Part shown: positions 42,775 to 52,637 of the stretch, piece by piece
How positions within the stretch are numbered: the first letter of the stretch is position 1
Layout of the letters: each line of letters opens with the position of its first letter
Assembly: GCA_039105265.1 (NCBI GenBank)
Contig: JAPFFF010000031.1
Coordinates: 1,240,001 to 1,304,000 of the forward strand
DNA length: 64,000 nt
Source: Tritrichomonas musculus
Taxonomy: Eukaryota; Parabasalia; Tritrichomonadida; Tritrichomonadidae
Direction: 5' to 3'
Position numbers and translations under genes: made by a program
Notes under the pieces: generated by a model
What the model was told of the DNA's origin: nothing
The model's database searches: none
What the model saw: only the letters and a program-made list of their open reading frames with translations

Positions 42775-45700
42775 TTACATGTAATCGCCAAATCCTTCAT
42801 AAAAATGCTGTGTAATTTCTCGAATATTTTTATTTTTTTCTTGTTTTTCTTTGATCTTTTTTTCTCGTTCAGAAAAAAAGTCAATTGTCGTAATTGGCTC
42901 TCTATCAAAGTCATAAAAGAAATCAATTTCTTTAAATTTCAAATATAAATGGTCATATTTTATTTCATCATTTAAGTGGTATATTTTAATATCATTAATA
43001 ATTAAATTTGATAATTTTTCTATTTTCTCTTCATTTCTATATTTTTTAATTTCATCTTTGATTGTTTCAATTGAAACTTTGGGTCCAGTTATTTTCTTTA
43101 TCAGTGCCAAAGACAATAAAATTTCAGATGAATAAAAGTTCAGCAACGCTGAGTTAATTAATAGCTCAATCGATTTGTCAAGATCAATTTGAACTTTTTC
43201 TCCATAAAAATACATGTGTGCCAAATTGTACATTGAAACCATGTCATTTTTTTCATGAATGGCTTCTTTGAAATATTCAATAGGATTCTTTTTGTATTCA
43301 TTGTGCTTATAAATGATTCCAAGATTGTTTTTTGAGTATTCATCACGACGGTTGGAACCATTGTTATAATGATGAATTGCTTCTTCAAGATTTCTTTCAA
43401 CATGAATCCCTTGTGAATAAATGACACCGAGAACAAAGTGAGATCTAATACAACCATTTTTTGCAGAAAGCGAAAAATAACGAATTCCAATTTTGAAATT
43501 CTTTTCAATATAAGAGCCTTGAAAATAAAACATTCCAAGATTGAACTGTGCTTCTGGATGATTTTGATTAGAAGCGAGTGTAAAATAATGAATTGCTTTG
43601 TTAGTATCTCGCTGCACATAATCGCCTTTCAGATAAATTGAGCCAAGATAAAAATGTGCATCTGGACTATTTTGATTAGAAGCAAGAGAAAAGTAATGAA
43701 TGGCTTTATGAATGTCTTGTTGGATATATTTGCCTTCAAAATAAATTATCCCAAGATGCAAAAGTGCTAATGGCATATTTTGATTAGAAGCAAGTGTAAA
43801 ATAGTGAATTGCTTTGCTAATATCTCGGCGAATATATTTGCCTTCATAATAAATAAAGCCAAGATTGAATTGTGATGCTGAATCATTTTGATTGGCAGAG
43901 AGTGTAAAATAATGAATTGCTTTATTGATATCTCGTTGAACATATTGCCCACTTGAATATATCAAACCTAGTTCAAATTGTGCGGCTGGATCGTTTTGAT
44001 TAGCAGCAAGTGAATAATAATGGATTGCTTTATTAATATCTCTTTGAATATTATTATTCTGACTATAAATCAATCCAAGATTATATTGTGCACCCACATG
44101 ATTTTGATTTGCAGCAAGTGTAAAATAATGAATTGCTTTGTTAATATCTTTTTGTGCATTGCTGCTATCCTGATAAATCAATCCAAGATTAAATTGTGCT
44201 AGTGGATGATTTTGATCAGCTGCAAGTGAATAATAATAAATTGCTTTATTAATATCTTGTTTAACATATTTACCAGTTGCATATATGAATCCAAAAAAAT
44301 GTTGAGCATGTAAATCATTTTGATTAGCAGCAAGTGATAAATAATGAAAGGCTTTATTAATGTCTTGTTTGATATGTTCTCCAAAATAATAAATTGATCC
44401 GAGATTTGATTGTGCTTGAGGATGATTTTGATTAGCAGCAAGATTTAAATAATAAATCGCTTTATTTATATCTCGTTGTGTCAATATTCCTTCATAATAA
44501 ATTACTCCGAGATTGAATTGTGCTTGTAAAAAGCCTTGATTAGCAGCAAGAGAATAATAATAAATCGCTTTATTTACATCTCGTTGTATCAATATTCCTT
44601 CATGATATATTACTCCAAGATTGAATTGTGCTTGCATAAAATTTTGATTAGAAGCTAGTTCAAAATAGTAAATTGCTTTGCTAAAATCTCTTTGTACATA
44701 TATGCCTTCATAATAAATTGATCCAAGACTAAACTGGGCATAAACATGATTCTGATTAGCAGCAAGCCCATAATAATGAATTGCTTTGTTTATGTCAGGT
44801 TGTATGTATTTACCACTTGCAAAAATGAATCCAAGATGGAATTGACCTTCTGAATCATTTTGATTTGCGGCAAGTGAATAATAATAAATTGCTTTATTAA
44901 TATCAAGATACATGCCTTTTGAATAAATTAAACCAAGATTCAATTGTGCTTCTTTAATATTTTTATTGGCAGCAATTGTATAATAATGAATTGCTTTGCT
45001 AATATCTTGTTGAACACTGGTTCCTTTATAATAAAATAATCCAAGATAAAATTGTGCTTCTGGGTGATTTTGATTAGCAGCCAGTGAAAAATAATAAAAG
45101 GCTTTGTTAATGTCTTGTTTGATAAATTCTCCTTCATAATAAATTAATCCAAGATAGTATTGTGCTTGTGGATAATTTTGATAAGCAGCAAGAGAATAAT
45201 ATAAAATTGCTTTAACAATATCTCGCTCAACACCTTCGCCTTTATGAAAAATAGCACCAAGATTGAATTGTGCTTCAATATGATTTTGATCAGCTGCAAG
45301 AGAATAATATAAAATTGCTTTATCAATATCTCGCTCAACACCTTCGCCATTATGATAAATTGATCCAAGTTCGAATTGATTTTCTGGATCGTTAAGATCA
45401 AATTGAATAGAATTTTCTTCCTCCAATGTTTCGGAATTATTTTGATCACTCTCAACTAATAAGTTATTCTTTTGAATTGTCATTTGTCTTATATTATTCA
45501 ATATCGTCAAGTTTTGAATTGATGATGAGTAATATTTTAAAAAATTAATAATTATTTCATCAATTGTTGGTCGATTTGATCCTTCAATGTTGATGCATTT
45601 TTTACATAATTTTCCAAGTTCTGAAAATTCATCATTAAAATCATCAAAAATATTTCTTTCATACGATTCCTTTGGTGCTTCTTTCTCCATAATGATAAAG

Positions 45701-46833
45701 TATATAATTAATCCTATTGAATAAATATCAACTTCATATGAATATCGTTCTGATTCAAAAATCTCAGGCGCGATATACATTGAACAAAAATTTTTGGTTA
45801 TTTGTTCATCATCTTTAGTTAGCATTCGATCAAAATCAATAAGAACAAGTGTTTTACTTTCATCAATGATGAAATTATCTGGTTTTAAGTCTCTGTAAAT
45901 AAATCCATTTAAATGAAGGTATTCAATGACTATCAAAAGTTCATAAATTATTGACATTTTTTCTTCTTTATTTAACTTCATTTCACTGATTTTGTCAAGT
46001 GAACTTCCCTTTATATATTCAACAAGCAGCAGTTCTTCTTTATTTTTCTTGCCAATTCCATAGAATTTTGGAATTAATGGATGATGAATCATTTCATAAT
46101 TTCTTTTTTCTCGGCCAAAAAGTTTGTCTCTTTGAGAATTATAAAAAATTTTCATTGCAAACAATTGCTCAAGTCCAAGGTGGCAAATTAATTCAGTAGA
46201 TGAGATTGATGCTCCTAATTTTGTGATTCTTATGTTGTCGGAACTATTAAGTTCAATCTCTCTGTTTTCTGGTTTATCTTTGAAATCAAAATTTGAAAGA
46301 CGATTTTTGTTCATTTTTTGATAACTTTTTTTGATTATAAAAACTAAAATACTTCTTTGAAGTCCAAGCCAGATAGAATTAATTTGTTTATTTGATGAGT
46401 TTTTAACAATAAAAGAATTAAAAATTTGTGGTCTTTCTTTGTTTTTAATATAATCATAAATTTCAATCATTTCTTTGGATTCTGGCTTGTCGATTTGTGC
46501 ATATTGTGCTATAATTTCTTCGATTTCCTTTGATATTACAATGAAGTTTGAGTTGATATTATTTGTGAAGAAATTTTCAAGAAATGAAATATTTGATTTT
46601 GATATGAGAATGATTGTCTGTTCAAAACAAATAATTAAATATTCTTCTTTATTGTATTCCATGGTATCAATGATAATGATATTGTCTTTATTTATTGTAG
46701 TGTTTATTGTTGAAATATCTTCTATTTGAGATACAAAAAATATTTTGAATTTTTGATAGATTTTATCAAGAAATTCATCTTTCATCTTAATTTGGTGGCT
46801 ATTAAATGTATTTTGGAAATATTTCAGATCCAT
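42775..46833 (-). CDS. Sel1-repeat protein kinase with DFD motif, 1352 aa
   Basis: Residues 1 to about 205 are an N-terminal domain also found in the broken paralogue at 52638-56579 and not otherwise recognised. Residues of about 210-455 are a protein-kinase fold: VAIK-type lysine K228 in FAMKIF, the FIYRDLKPDNF loop with D315, and IAPEIFESERYSYEVDIYS. Two features are abnormal: the glycine-rich loop is poorly conserved, and DFG is DFD (D333-F334-D335). Residues of about 485-1235 are about 21 Sel1-like repeats of 36 aa (FNLGVIYYEGILTQRDINKA), a TPR-related solenoid that binds proteins. The C-terminus is helical (KIKEKQEKNKNIREI). It may be a low-activity kinase or pseudokinase on a scaffold. 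It is a single frame with a CCTTT-type start element 10 nt upstream. Confidence 0.92.
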   Translation of the reverse strand: MDLKYFQNTFNSHQIKMKDEFLDKIYQKFKIFFVSQIEDISTINTTINKDNIIIIDTMEYNKEEYLIICFEQTIILISKSNISFLENFFTNNINSNFIVISKEIEEIIAQYAQIDKPESKEMIEIYDYIKNKERPQIFNSFIVKNSSNKQINSIWLGLQRSILVFIIKKSYQKMNKNRLSNFDFKDKPENREIELNSSDNIRITKLGASISSTELICHLGLEQLFAMKIFYNSQRDKLFGREKRNYEMIHHPLIPKFYGIGKKNKEELLLVEYIKGSSLDKISEMKLNKEEKMSIIYELLIVIEYLHLNGFIYRDLKPDNFIIDESKTLVLIDFDRMLTKDDEQITKNFCSMYIAPEIFESERYSYEVDIYSIGLIIYFIIMEKEAPKESYERNIFDDFNDEFSELGKLCKKCINIEGSNRPTIDEIIINFLKYYSSSIQNLTILNNIRQMTIQKNNLLVESDQNNSETLEEENSIQFDLNDPENQFELGSIYHNGEGVERDIDKAILYYSLAADQNHIEAQFNLGAIFHKGEGVERDIVKAILYYSLAAYQNYPQAQYYLGLIYYEGEFIKQDINKAFYYFSLAANQNHPEAQFYLGLFYYKGTSVQQDISKAIHYYTIAANKNIKEAQLNLGLIYSKGMYLDINKAIYYYSLAANQNDSEGQFHLGFIFASGKYIQPDINKAIHYYGLAANQNHVYAQFSLGSIYYEGIYVQRDFSKAIYYFELASNQNFMQAQFNLGVIYHEGILIQRDVNKAIYYYSLAANQGFLQAQFNLGVIYYEGILTQRDINKAIYYLNLAANQNHPQAQSNLGSIYYFGEHIKQDINKAFHYLSLAANQNDLHAQHFFGFIYATGKYVKQDINKAIYYYSLAADQNHPLAQFNLGLIYQDSSNAQKDINKAIHYFTLAANQNHVGAQYNLGLIYSQNNNIQRDINKAIHYYSLAANQNDPAAQFELGLIYSSGQYVQRDINKAIHYFTLSANQNDSASQFNLGFIYYEGKYIRRDISKAIHYFTLASNQNMPLALLHLGIIYFEGKYIQQDIHKAIHYFSLASNQNSPDAHFYLGSIYLKGDYVQRDTNKAIHYFTLASNQNHPEAQFNLGMFYFQGSYIEKNFKIGIRYFSLSAKNGCIRSHFVLGVIYSQGIHVERNLEEAIHHYNNGSNRRDEYSKNNLGIIYKHNEYKKNPIEYFKEAIHEKNDMVSMYNLAHMYFYGEKVQIDLDKSIELLINSALLNFYSSEILLSLALIKKITGPKVSIETIKDEIKKYRNEEKIEKLSNLIINDIKIYHLNDEIKYDHLYLKFKEIDFFYDFDREPITTIDFFSEREKKIKEKQEKNKNIREITQHFYEGFGDYM

Positions 46834-46842
46834 TTCAAGTAT

Positions 46843-46858
46843 AAAAGGTTAACCTTTT
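46843..46858 (-). promoter_or_regulatory. CCTTT (M5-like) start element within a 16-bp palindrome
   Basis: AAAAGGTTAACCTTTT is a perfect palindrome. Read on the minus strand, CCTTT at 46848-46844 lies 10 nt before the ATG, the position where the published Trichomonas M5 initiator overlaps the transcription start. The adjacent GGTTAA resembles a Myb-type site. Assignment rests on motif and position only. Confidence 0.45.
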
Positions 46859-46883
46859 ATTTTTATCAATAATTATTTGACCT

Positions 46884-47262
46884 TATTTGATCGGCAAAGC
46901 TCAGAAAAATTTAAAATTTTTTTTATTTTGAGAAAGTGGACATATTGACTTTAAAATATTGATTGATATGGACATTTTGACATTAAAATGTCCACCTATT
47001 TAAAGCCTAGCTCAATAATAAAAAAAATAAAAAGCAGCAAATTAAATCAAGATAATTTATTGAAAATTTCTTTTGTAATATTTTTAATTTGCTTGAATTT
47101 AATAAACTATTGAACTTTTTGATTATCTTCAATCCCCTATTGACAGAATAGAACCCAAACATCCCAGCGGAATCATAACTATATAATCAACGAAAAAAAT
47201 AACAGCGAATAATAAAGCAGGAATTCCAACTTGATAACAATAGTATTCGCTAGCATCTCCAT
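46884..47262. repeat. 379-bp block duplicated at 62534-62913
   Basis: This covers the last 45 or so codons of the tetraspanin-like gene and its 3' flank. The same block recurs at 62534-62913 in the same orientation with few differences, so the copy is recent. Both borders are sharp (TATTTGATCGG on the left, CATCTCCAT on the right). Confidence 0.9.
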
Positions 47263-47668
47263 TCTTCTTGAATGCTTTATTAAGCATATTAGAATGCCAT
47301 TCTTCCAAATTATTTTGTGTTTCCAATGACTGATTAACGGACCAGTTAAGAGCACCTTTATATCCATCGAAAATGTAATTTAAGCACTTCAAATTATTTT
47401 CTCTTTTGATAGCATACTGAGAAGCTACAATTACACTAATAATTGAAGTCATACTAAGAGCGCATATAACCAAAACAAATATGACCTTGCATAATTCATA
47501 TCCTATTTGAGAGCAAAATGAACATCGAACATGTACGTAACGAGCGCCACAACTTAAAATAATATGAAAAATTATAATATAAAATATCAAAAGACCAGAT
47601 GCTGAGATTGAATTTGATAGTGGTCCCTTAAGGAGATTCTTAATTTCAAGTAATTCATGATAGATCAA
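47129..47668 (-). CDS. Tetraspanin-like membrane protein, 5' end replaced
   Basis: The frame has three strong membrane segments: LLIFYIIIFHIILSC, CKVIFVLVICALSMTSIISV and GIPALLFAVIFFVDYIVMIP. The last two are separated by a 60-residue extracellular-type loop (YIFDGYKGALNW ... YYCYQV). This order fits tetraspanin TM2, TM3, large loop, TM4, with TM1 missing. The canonical CCG is not visible, so the family call is tentative. There is no ATG at the start. The sequence just upstream (47610-47631) is the terminal repeat of the TIR element family at 57203, so the true 5' end was probably lost to an insertion or rearrangement. Stop is TGA. Likely a damaged gene. Confidence 0.5.
   Translation of the reverse strand: MIYHELLEIKNLLKGPLSNSISASGLLIFYIIIFHIILSCGARYVHVRCSFCSQIGYELCKVIFVLVICALSMTSIISVIVASQYAIKRENNLKCLNYIFDGYKGALNWSVNQSLETQNNLEEWHSNMLNKAFKKNGDASEYYCYQVGIPALLFAVIFFVDYIVMIPLGCLGSILSIGD
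47610..47631. mobile_element. Orphan terminal repeat of the 57203-57533 element family
   Basis: The 22 bases match, in inverse orientation, the left end of the element at 57203 including its TTAA border (TTAAGGGACCACTATCA core). No partner end was found nearby. It sits at the 5' breakpoint of the tetraspanin-like gene. Confidence 0.6.
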
Positions 47669-48615
47669 ATAATGATTTAAAAGTATCTACAGAAGTGTAG
47701 AAAGTATTCCGTTTATTTTTTTTTTTTAAAGATGAGATGAAAAAAGTCCTTTAAAAAAGACTTTTCGATTTACATTTTGGTATATTGCTTGCCATTATAA
47801 GTATTTAATATAATTATTTCTTTTATTTTGAATAACAATGATATATTATCAAGAAAATGATGGATTTAAATTTTAAAATTGAATACTTTCTCTCAATTTT
47901 AGGTTGCTTATTTCTCAAAATTGTACCGTGATCATTTCCATTTGCATGGATAAAATTAGTTTATATATGCACCTAAATTTATCCTAAATTTTTTATAAAG
48001 TTTCTGGGAGAAGATTTTTCTAGATGATTATTATTTCGATTATCTCAACAAAAATTACTATTTTATTTATACTAATAAATATTTAATTGTATTTGATATA
48101 TAATTAAACAACAAATTTAAATTTTGATGATTTTCACTTGGATTATTGAAGATATTCAGTTTTTTAAAAAAGATCATTAATTTAATATTTTTTCATAAAA
48201 ATAGATTTTATATGTAATAATAAATAGAAATAGTTATATTTTTAATTACAATACCTTTTTGATTCATCAGGGGAAAAATATTAAAATTTCAATGAAAAAA
48301 AAAAACACTTTTACGGTAATTATTTCACCTCTATAAACCAAAAAATAAATGCAAATATCTTTTTTTCTACAGTCAAAAAACATTTTATAATAACAAAATA
48401 TTTTTATAATATTATATGAAATGTATATACACAATAAGATATATATTACAATAGGATTTTACTTTCTACCCTTCTGTATCTACTAATAAAATTATAGAAC
48501 AACTATTATATATTATATTAAATATTATATGTACTTATGAAAAGCCAACCTCTATACAATATAATTACACAGGACGATAGAAATCACATATGTAAATAGA
48601 CATGTAATTTTCGGT

Positions 48616-48648
<33 letters not shown>

Positions 48649-48800
48649 CAAAACAGAGACTCAATATTGAATACAAAAATTCAATCTAGGAGACCTAAAA
48701 AAGTGCAAAAAGCTAATACTTTATTTTTTCCAATCTTTATTGTCCATATACACGGTAATTGTTACCAACTTTTTCAAAAAACGATCTTTACTATGGCCTT
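47669..48800. other. Non-coding region with T31 tract
   Basis: AT-rich, no gene supported. A run of 31 T lies at 48618-48648. Confidence 0.55.
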
Positions 48801-49180
48801 TCATTTAATAATATGTGAATTAATTGATTTTCTGTGACAAATTTCAACTAATATTTCAGAGTTTATTTTGAAAGCAGCAATCATTGATGCGTGCTCTTTT
48901 GTCATCGCAAATCTATCATACATCAGGATTCTTTTACACCGTGAAAAGCATTGTTCTATATATAAAGATTTAAAAGAATGAATAAATAATGATCTTGCTA
49001 ATTCTTTTAAATTTGGATATCTTATTTTTGAATTTGGTGATGACCAGTAATCAAAGAAATTTGGCTTGATTTCTTTGCCTTATTATCAATGAAATTCATT
49101 AATTCATCATAATCAACTTCTGATGAGCAATCTTCTGAAATATCACTTTGTATATTTTCAGCAAAATTTTGCTAAAATCG
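48801..49180 (-). pseudogene. hAT transposase relic (C-terminal dimerisation domain)
   Basis: On the minus strand from 49067 to the stop at 48801, the frame reads FFDYWSSPNSKIRYPNLKEL, then ARSLFIHSFKSLYIEQCFSR and CKRILMYDRFAM. This is the hAT C-terminal pattern (W, YPxLxxLA, S..E..FS, R). Just upstream (49076-49180), in another frame, is an acidic stretch ISEDCSSEVDYDELMNFID typical of the region before that domain; a frameshift separates the two. The N-terminal and catalytic parts were not found. It is a plain DNA transposon fossil, and the only visible transposase piece in the window. Confidence 0.7.
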
Positions 49181-49989
49181 TATTTTGGATTTTTATTCTT
49201 ATGTCTTGTTTCAAAAATAATTATAATTCATTGTGATTTAAATTTGTTTATATATATTAAAAAAAGTTTCAAATTGAAAAAAATAACGTTAAAATAAAAG
49301 TGATGTAAAAAAAGTAAAGATTATCAAGAAAACATTTTAAAAGGAATTCATGTAGGGTATTCATCGAAAAAAAACTTTATATAAAACATTTTATATTTTT
49401 ATATATTTTATAATTGGATTTTGGTGAGCATAAATAAATATTAAAATGCATATTTATGAAAAAGCCAACTGTTGATCATGCAAGCAGTTCAGGTGATTAC
49501 CCAAATAATGATCTTAAGTCTCTCCATAGGATCTTGGAAATATTAAAATCATTGGTTCGAAAATCCAAAGACACCGCATTTCAAAGCCTTTATGATACTA
49601 GAGGAAGCTGTTAGTGTCTTGAAGCTTCTGGAAAGGAGTAATGATTAATCCAAAAATGTACGAAACCAGTTAGAAAGATATTGTAAGTAATCATAGGATG
49701 CGGGATTTTTGATGCTTTCGTACATTTTAACCCCAGATAGAAGAGCCGATTTTAGTTGGCGAGTAACTAATTATTAGTTTCTTTAACCTTTAAATTACAC
49801 TATGGGCTCTATTGGAAATTATAAAGCATAAAACATCCAAAATATCACTAATTTAAATGATTCGGATTGTGCCTTTTCAAATAAACATCGTATATTCATT
49901 AAAATCACAAGATATATATAATGAGAGTATTATTAAATATTTTAAAAGTAATATCACAAAATTAATTAACACCCCTACTCATCATATTA
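49181..49989. other. Degenerate sequence with a short unknown frame
   Basis: An open stretch from the ATG at 49456 begins MKKPTVDHASSSGDYPNNDL and runs about 50 codons before stops. Its composition looks formerly coding and it may be a gene or transposon relic. Nothing else is supported. Confidence 0.3.
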
Positions 49990-50345
49990 GAAAGGTGAAC
50001 ACTGATATTTGTTGAATCAAAACAGCTATTATCAGGTGATGCTATATACTGCTGGTTTGCAGAAAATTTCTATGAAGAAATTAAATAGTTTTTTCCAGGA
50101 GTAGAATATGCTCCCAGTAAAGGACATAAGATTGTCCATCTTTAAAAAAGATTGGGAGACTATATTAAAAAGTGAACACTGATATTTGGAAAATCAAAAC
50201 AGCTATTATCAGGTGATGCTATATACTGCTGGTTTGCAGAAAATTTCTATGAAGAAATCAAAATGTTTTTCCATGAGAATAATTTACTCTCATTAAAGGA
50301 TACAAGATTGTTCATCTTTAAAAAATATTTGGAGACAAAATCTTT
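49990..50345 (+). repeat. 177-bp direct duplication of an unknown coding relic
   Basis: Two tandem copies begin with GTGAACACTGATATTTG at 49995 and 50172. In the second, one frame reads KQLLSGDAIYCWFAENFYEE and continues through NNLLSLKDTRLFIFKKYLET, which looks like genuine protein. The first copy keeps the same first part. Family unknown; transposon origin is possible. Confidence 0.6.
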
Positions 50346-50389
50346 GTATATATCTTATTTGAGCAGTAACTTAGTGCTCATGAAGAGTT

Positions 50390-50431
50390 GTTTTTATTTT
50401 ATAATCGTATTTACGATTATAAAATAAAAAC
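50390..50431. other. Perfect 20-bp hairpin
   Basis: GTTTTTATTTTATAATCGTA is followed by a 2-nt loop and its exact complement. An imperfect extension with AGAG/CTCT lengthens it. It lies just after the 177-bp duplication. Such near-loopless palindromes are unstable in replication, so it is probably young or functional. Confidence 0.75.
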
Positions 50432-50938
50432 TCTACAAGTTTCAGCTCCATGGGCCAAAAATTTACAAGCTAATAACATTTGGGCATGGGGGATATGGAC
50501 TGTGGTAAATCAAAATGGGCTCATTCAGTGGCCCAATGAATATGATTTACACTAAGTCCGTAAGTAAGTGGTGGAATGAAGTCAAGCAGAAATTCCTTTT
50601 TGTTACAATCAAAATTGTTTATTAGAGATAATATAACAATTAAGATGTTTTTTAAAAACATTTTCTTTTCTTTCTCAAATTGCATTCAAAATATAGTTCG
50701 AAAGCAGTGGTAGAAAGGCCTTTTTCATAATTGAAATGGAAATTCGCAGACCGAAGATGCCAAATAAAAGGAGAAACTATGTAAAACTTAATATAAGATT
50801 TTAATATTGAAATAAGTATTAACAAAAAAAAAAATATGGTTACAATTATTCTCAAATTACATTCCAAATAGAAAAAACAGTCTCTATTTTTATAAAAAAA
50901 GTTTTTAAAAGAGATTTGGCTAAAATATAATAGTTTTA
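50432..50938. other. Non-coding region before the acyltransferase 3' end
   Basis: No gene supported. A small open frame at 50652-50867 is hydrophobic and AT-driven and is judged spurious. Confidence 0.45.
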
Positions 50939-52258
50939 TTAAAGAGAATTTTGGAATTTCTTTAAATCTTTCAAAGTTTCAGAGATTGTATTATTTGTGT
51001 CAAAATTTTGAAGATAATGTCCTAATGATTTTGATAATATTATAGCTTGTTCTTTTGTTAATCCATTATTCTCATATCTTGGTTGGGAATGAAATTCGTT
51101 TCGATTATTTCTCTCATCGATAATTGAATAATTTAAGAATGGAATAGCGTAAGAAACCATTTCGGTATAAATCATGTTGAACAAGTAAAGATCAACCAAA
51201 GGTTTTTTGACAAAAATTGGACCTAACATAGAGAAGCATGCCATAATTCCATACATATTCTCACCAACTGGATTAAAATTGCCCATTGAGCAAGTATAAT
51301 CAAATAGATCCTCGGTATTTGGGTAAAAATGATTTTTTAAGCATTCATTTAACCGATTGTAGCATTCTCCAATTTTCATATCTGGGGAAACATTAGTCGT
51401 CATTGAAAGATTAGTAAAGATGTTAGTATGATTTAATGTAATTGGATTTCCCGTATAATATTTTGTGTTTGATGGTCCCTTTGGAAGAAGAATATTTTTA
51501 ATATTATTTTTTTTCTTATCTTTCAAAATGTTTCGCATATCTGCTGCCACTGAGCCTCCAACATGAGATATGTTTAAATTACCATTTAATACGTTAATCG
51601 AAAGTGAAAATCCAGTAACAATGGAGGCGGTTAAATTTTTACATTTTTTATTTTTAGGATCATAACTAGAAAAAGATTTTGTATCAAATATTCCATCATA
51701 AAACTTTTCATGCCCGCTTTTTTTCATGCCTAGATTTGTCAATATTGTATTATTTACTTCGCTTTTGAAAAATGTTGGTGATTTTTTCTTTCTTTCTTTG
51801 ATTTCTTCAGCAAATTCTTCTTCAAAAGTAATTGGAAAGAAATTGCAATTTGTTTTCTTTGGTTTATCAAAAAGATGATCAGCTATACCAGCAATATATT
51901 TTCCATCACAAACAGCATGGTTAATATTAATGATAACTGTATCGTCATTTGAAGCTAACGTAGCAAGTTCTTTGCTTATATCTGGTAAAAATTGAGATGT
52001 CGCCCATTCTGTCATCTGAGCAATGGATTCAAATTTTGATGAAGGAGGAAGTTCATGTACAGGAATATTTTTATCGAGTTTTTCTACCATCATATCGCCT
52101 TCTACTCGAAGATTGAGTCCTATAACTTCCATTTTTAATTTTTCTATTATATCTTTAATAACGCTTTTGCTATCAAATTTGAGAGCTAATGCTAAGCAGT
52201 TTCCATTTCTTAACGGATATAAATCAAATCTGGACATTTTACGTCGACGAGGAATCAT
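50939..52258 (-). CDS. HxxxD acyltransferase (condensation / alcohol acetyltransferase-like), 439 aa
   Basis: The protein has the CoA-dependent acyltransferase hallmark HxxxDG: H114-A-V-C-D118-G in IININHAVCDGKYIAG, preceded by the beta strand DTVIININ. This motif is shared by BAHD, alcohol acetyltransferase and NRPS condensation-type enzymes, where His acts as the general base. The length (439) fits the two-lobed fold. A later segment NLSMTTNVSPDMKIGECYNR and the glycine-rich GNFNPVGENMYG suit the C-terminal lobe. It would acylate a small hydroxyl or amine acceptor, which cannot be named. There is no signal or membrane segment. The start could be M1 or M8 (MSRFDLYPL). It is a lone metabolic gene among repeat-protein genes. 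Confidence 0.72.
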   Translation of the reverse strand: MIPRRRKMSRFDLYPLRNGNCLALALKFDSKSVIKDIIEKLKMEVIGLNLRVEGDMMVEKLDKNIPVHELPPSSKFESIAQMTEWATSQFLPDISKELATLASNDDTVIININHAVCDGKYIAGIADHLFDKPKKTNCNFFPITFEEEFAEEIKERKKKSPTFFKSEVNNTILTNLGMKKSGHEKFYDGIFDTKSFSSYDPKNKKCKNLTASIVTGFSLSINVLNGNLNISHVGGSVAADMRNILKDKKKNNIKNILLPKGPSNTKYYTGNPITLNHTNIFTNLSMTTNVSPDMKIGECYNRLNECLKNHFYPNTEDLFDYTCSMGNFNPVGENMYGIMACFSMLGPIFVKKPLVDLYLFNMIYTEMVSYAIPFLNYSIIDERNNRNEFHSQPRYENNGLTKEQAIILSKSLGHYLQNFDTNNTISETLKDLKKFQNSL

Positions 52259-52637
52259 TACTTATTATATAAATATTTTTTCAAAGAGATTTGAATTCCG
52301 ATCATTTATCATCTTCGTGATTATTTATACATAAAAAGAACTTTTCCAAATTATTAATATATTTTATAATATTTTAATATTAGTTAACATTAGAATTTTA
52401 TAAAATTTTATATTTGAAGAAAAATTACGGAGATATTAAAGGTTGAAATTTACGTAAAAAATATTTTATTTGAGAAATTTTTCAAAAGTTTATATAAATT
52501 TCATATCACATTGAATTTAAATTTAAACAAAAAATGGTATCATATGAATTATTTAGATTCGTTTTGAGAATATTTAATTAGACTCGTTCTGCCTATCTCT
52601 CAAATCTACTATTCAATCATGAATCTTTAAAAATGTA
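52259..52637. other. Spacer between acyltransferase and broken Sel1-kinase genes
   Basis: AT-rich non-coding DNA; nothing supported. Confidence 0.5.

Noticed and set aside
43158-45455. Several frames overlapping the Sel1 kinase gene
   Set aside because: They repeat with the 108-bp Sel1 period in an alternative frame.
50652-50867. Hydrophobic 71-codon minus-strand frame
   Set aside because: Phe/Ile/Leu content is expected from AT-rich DNA; no initiator.
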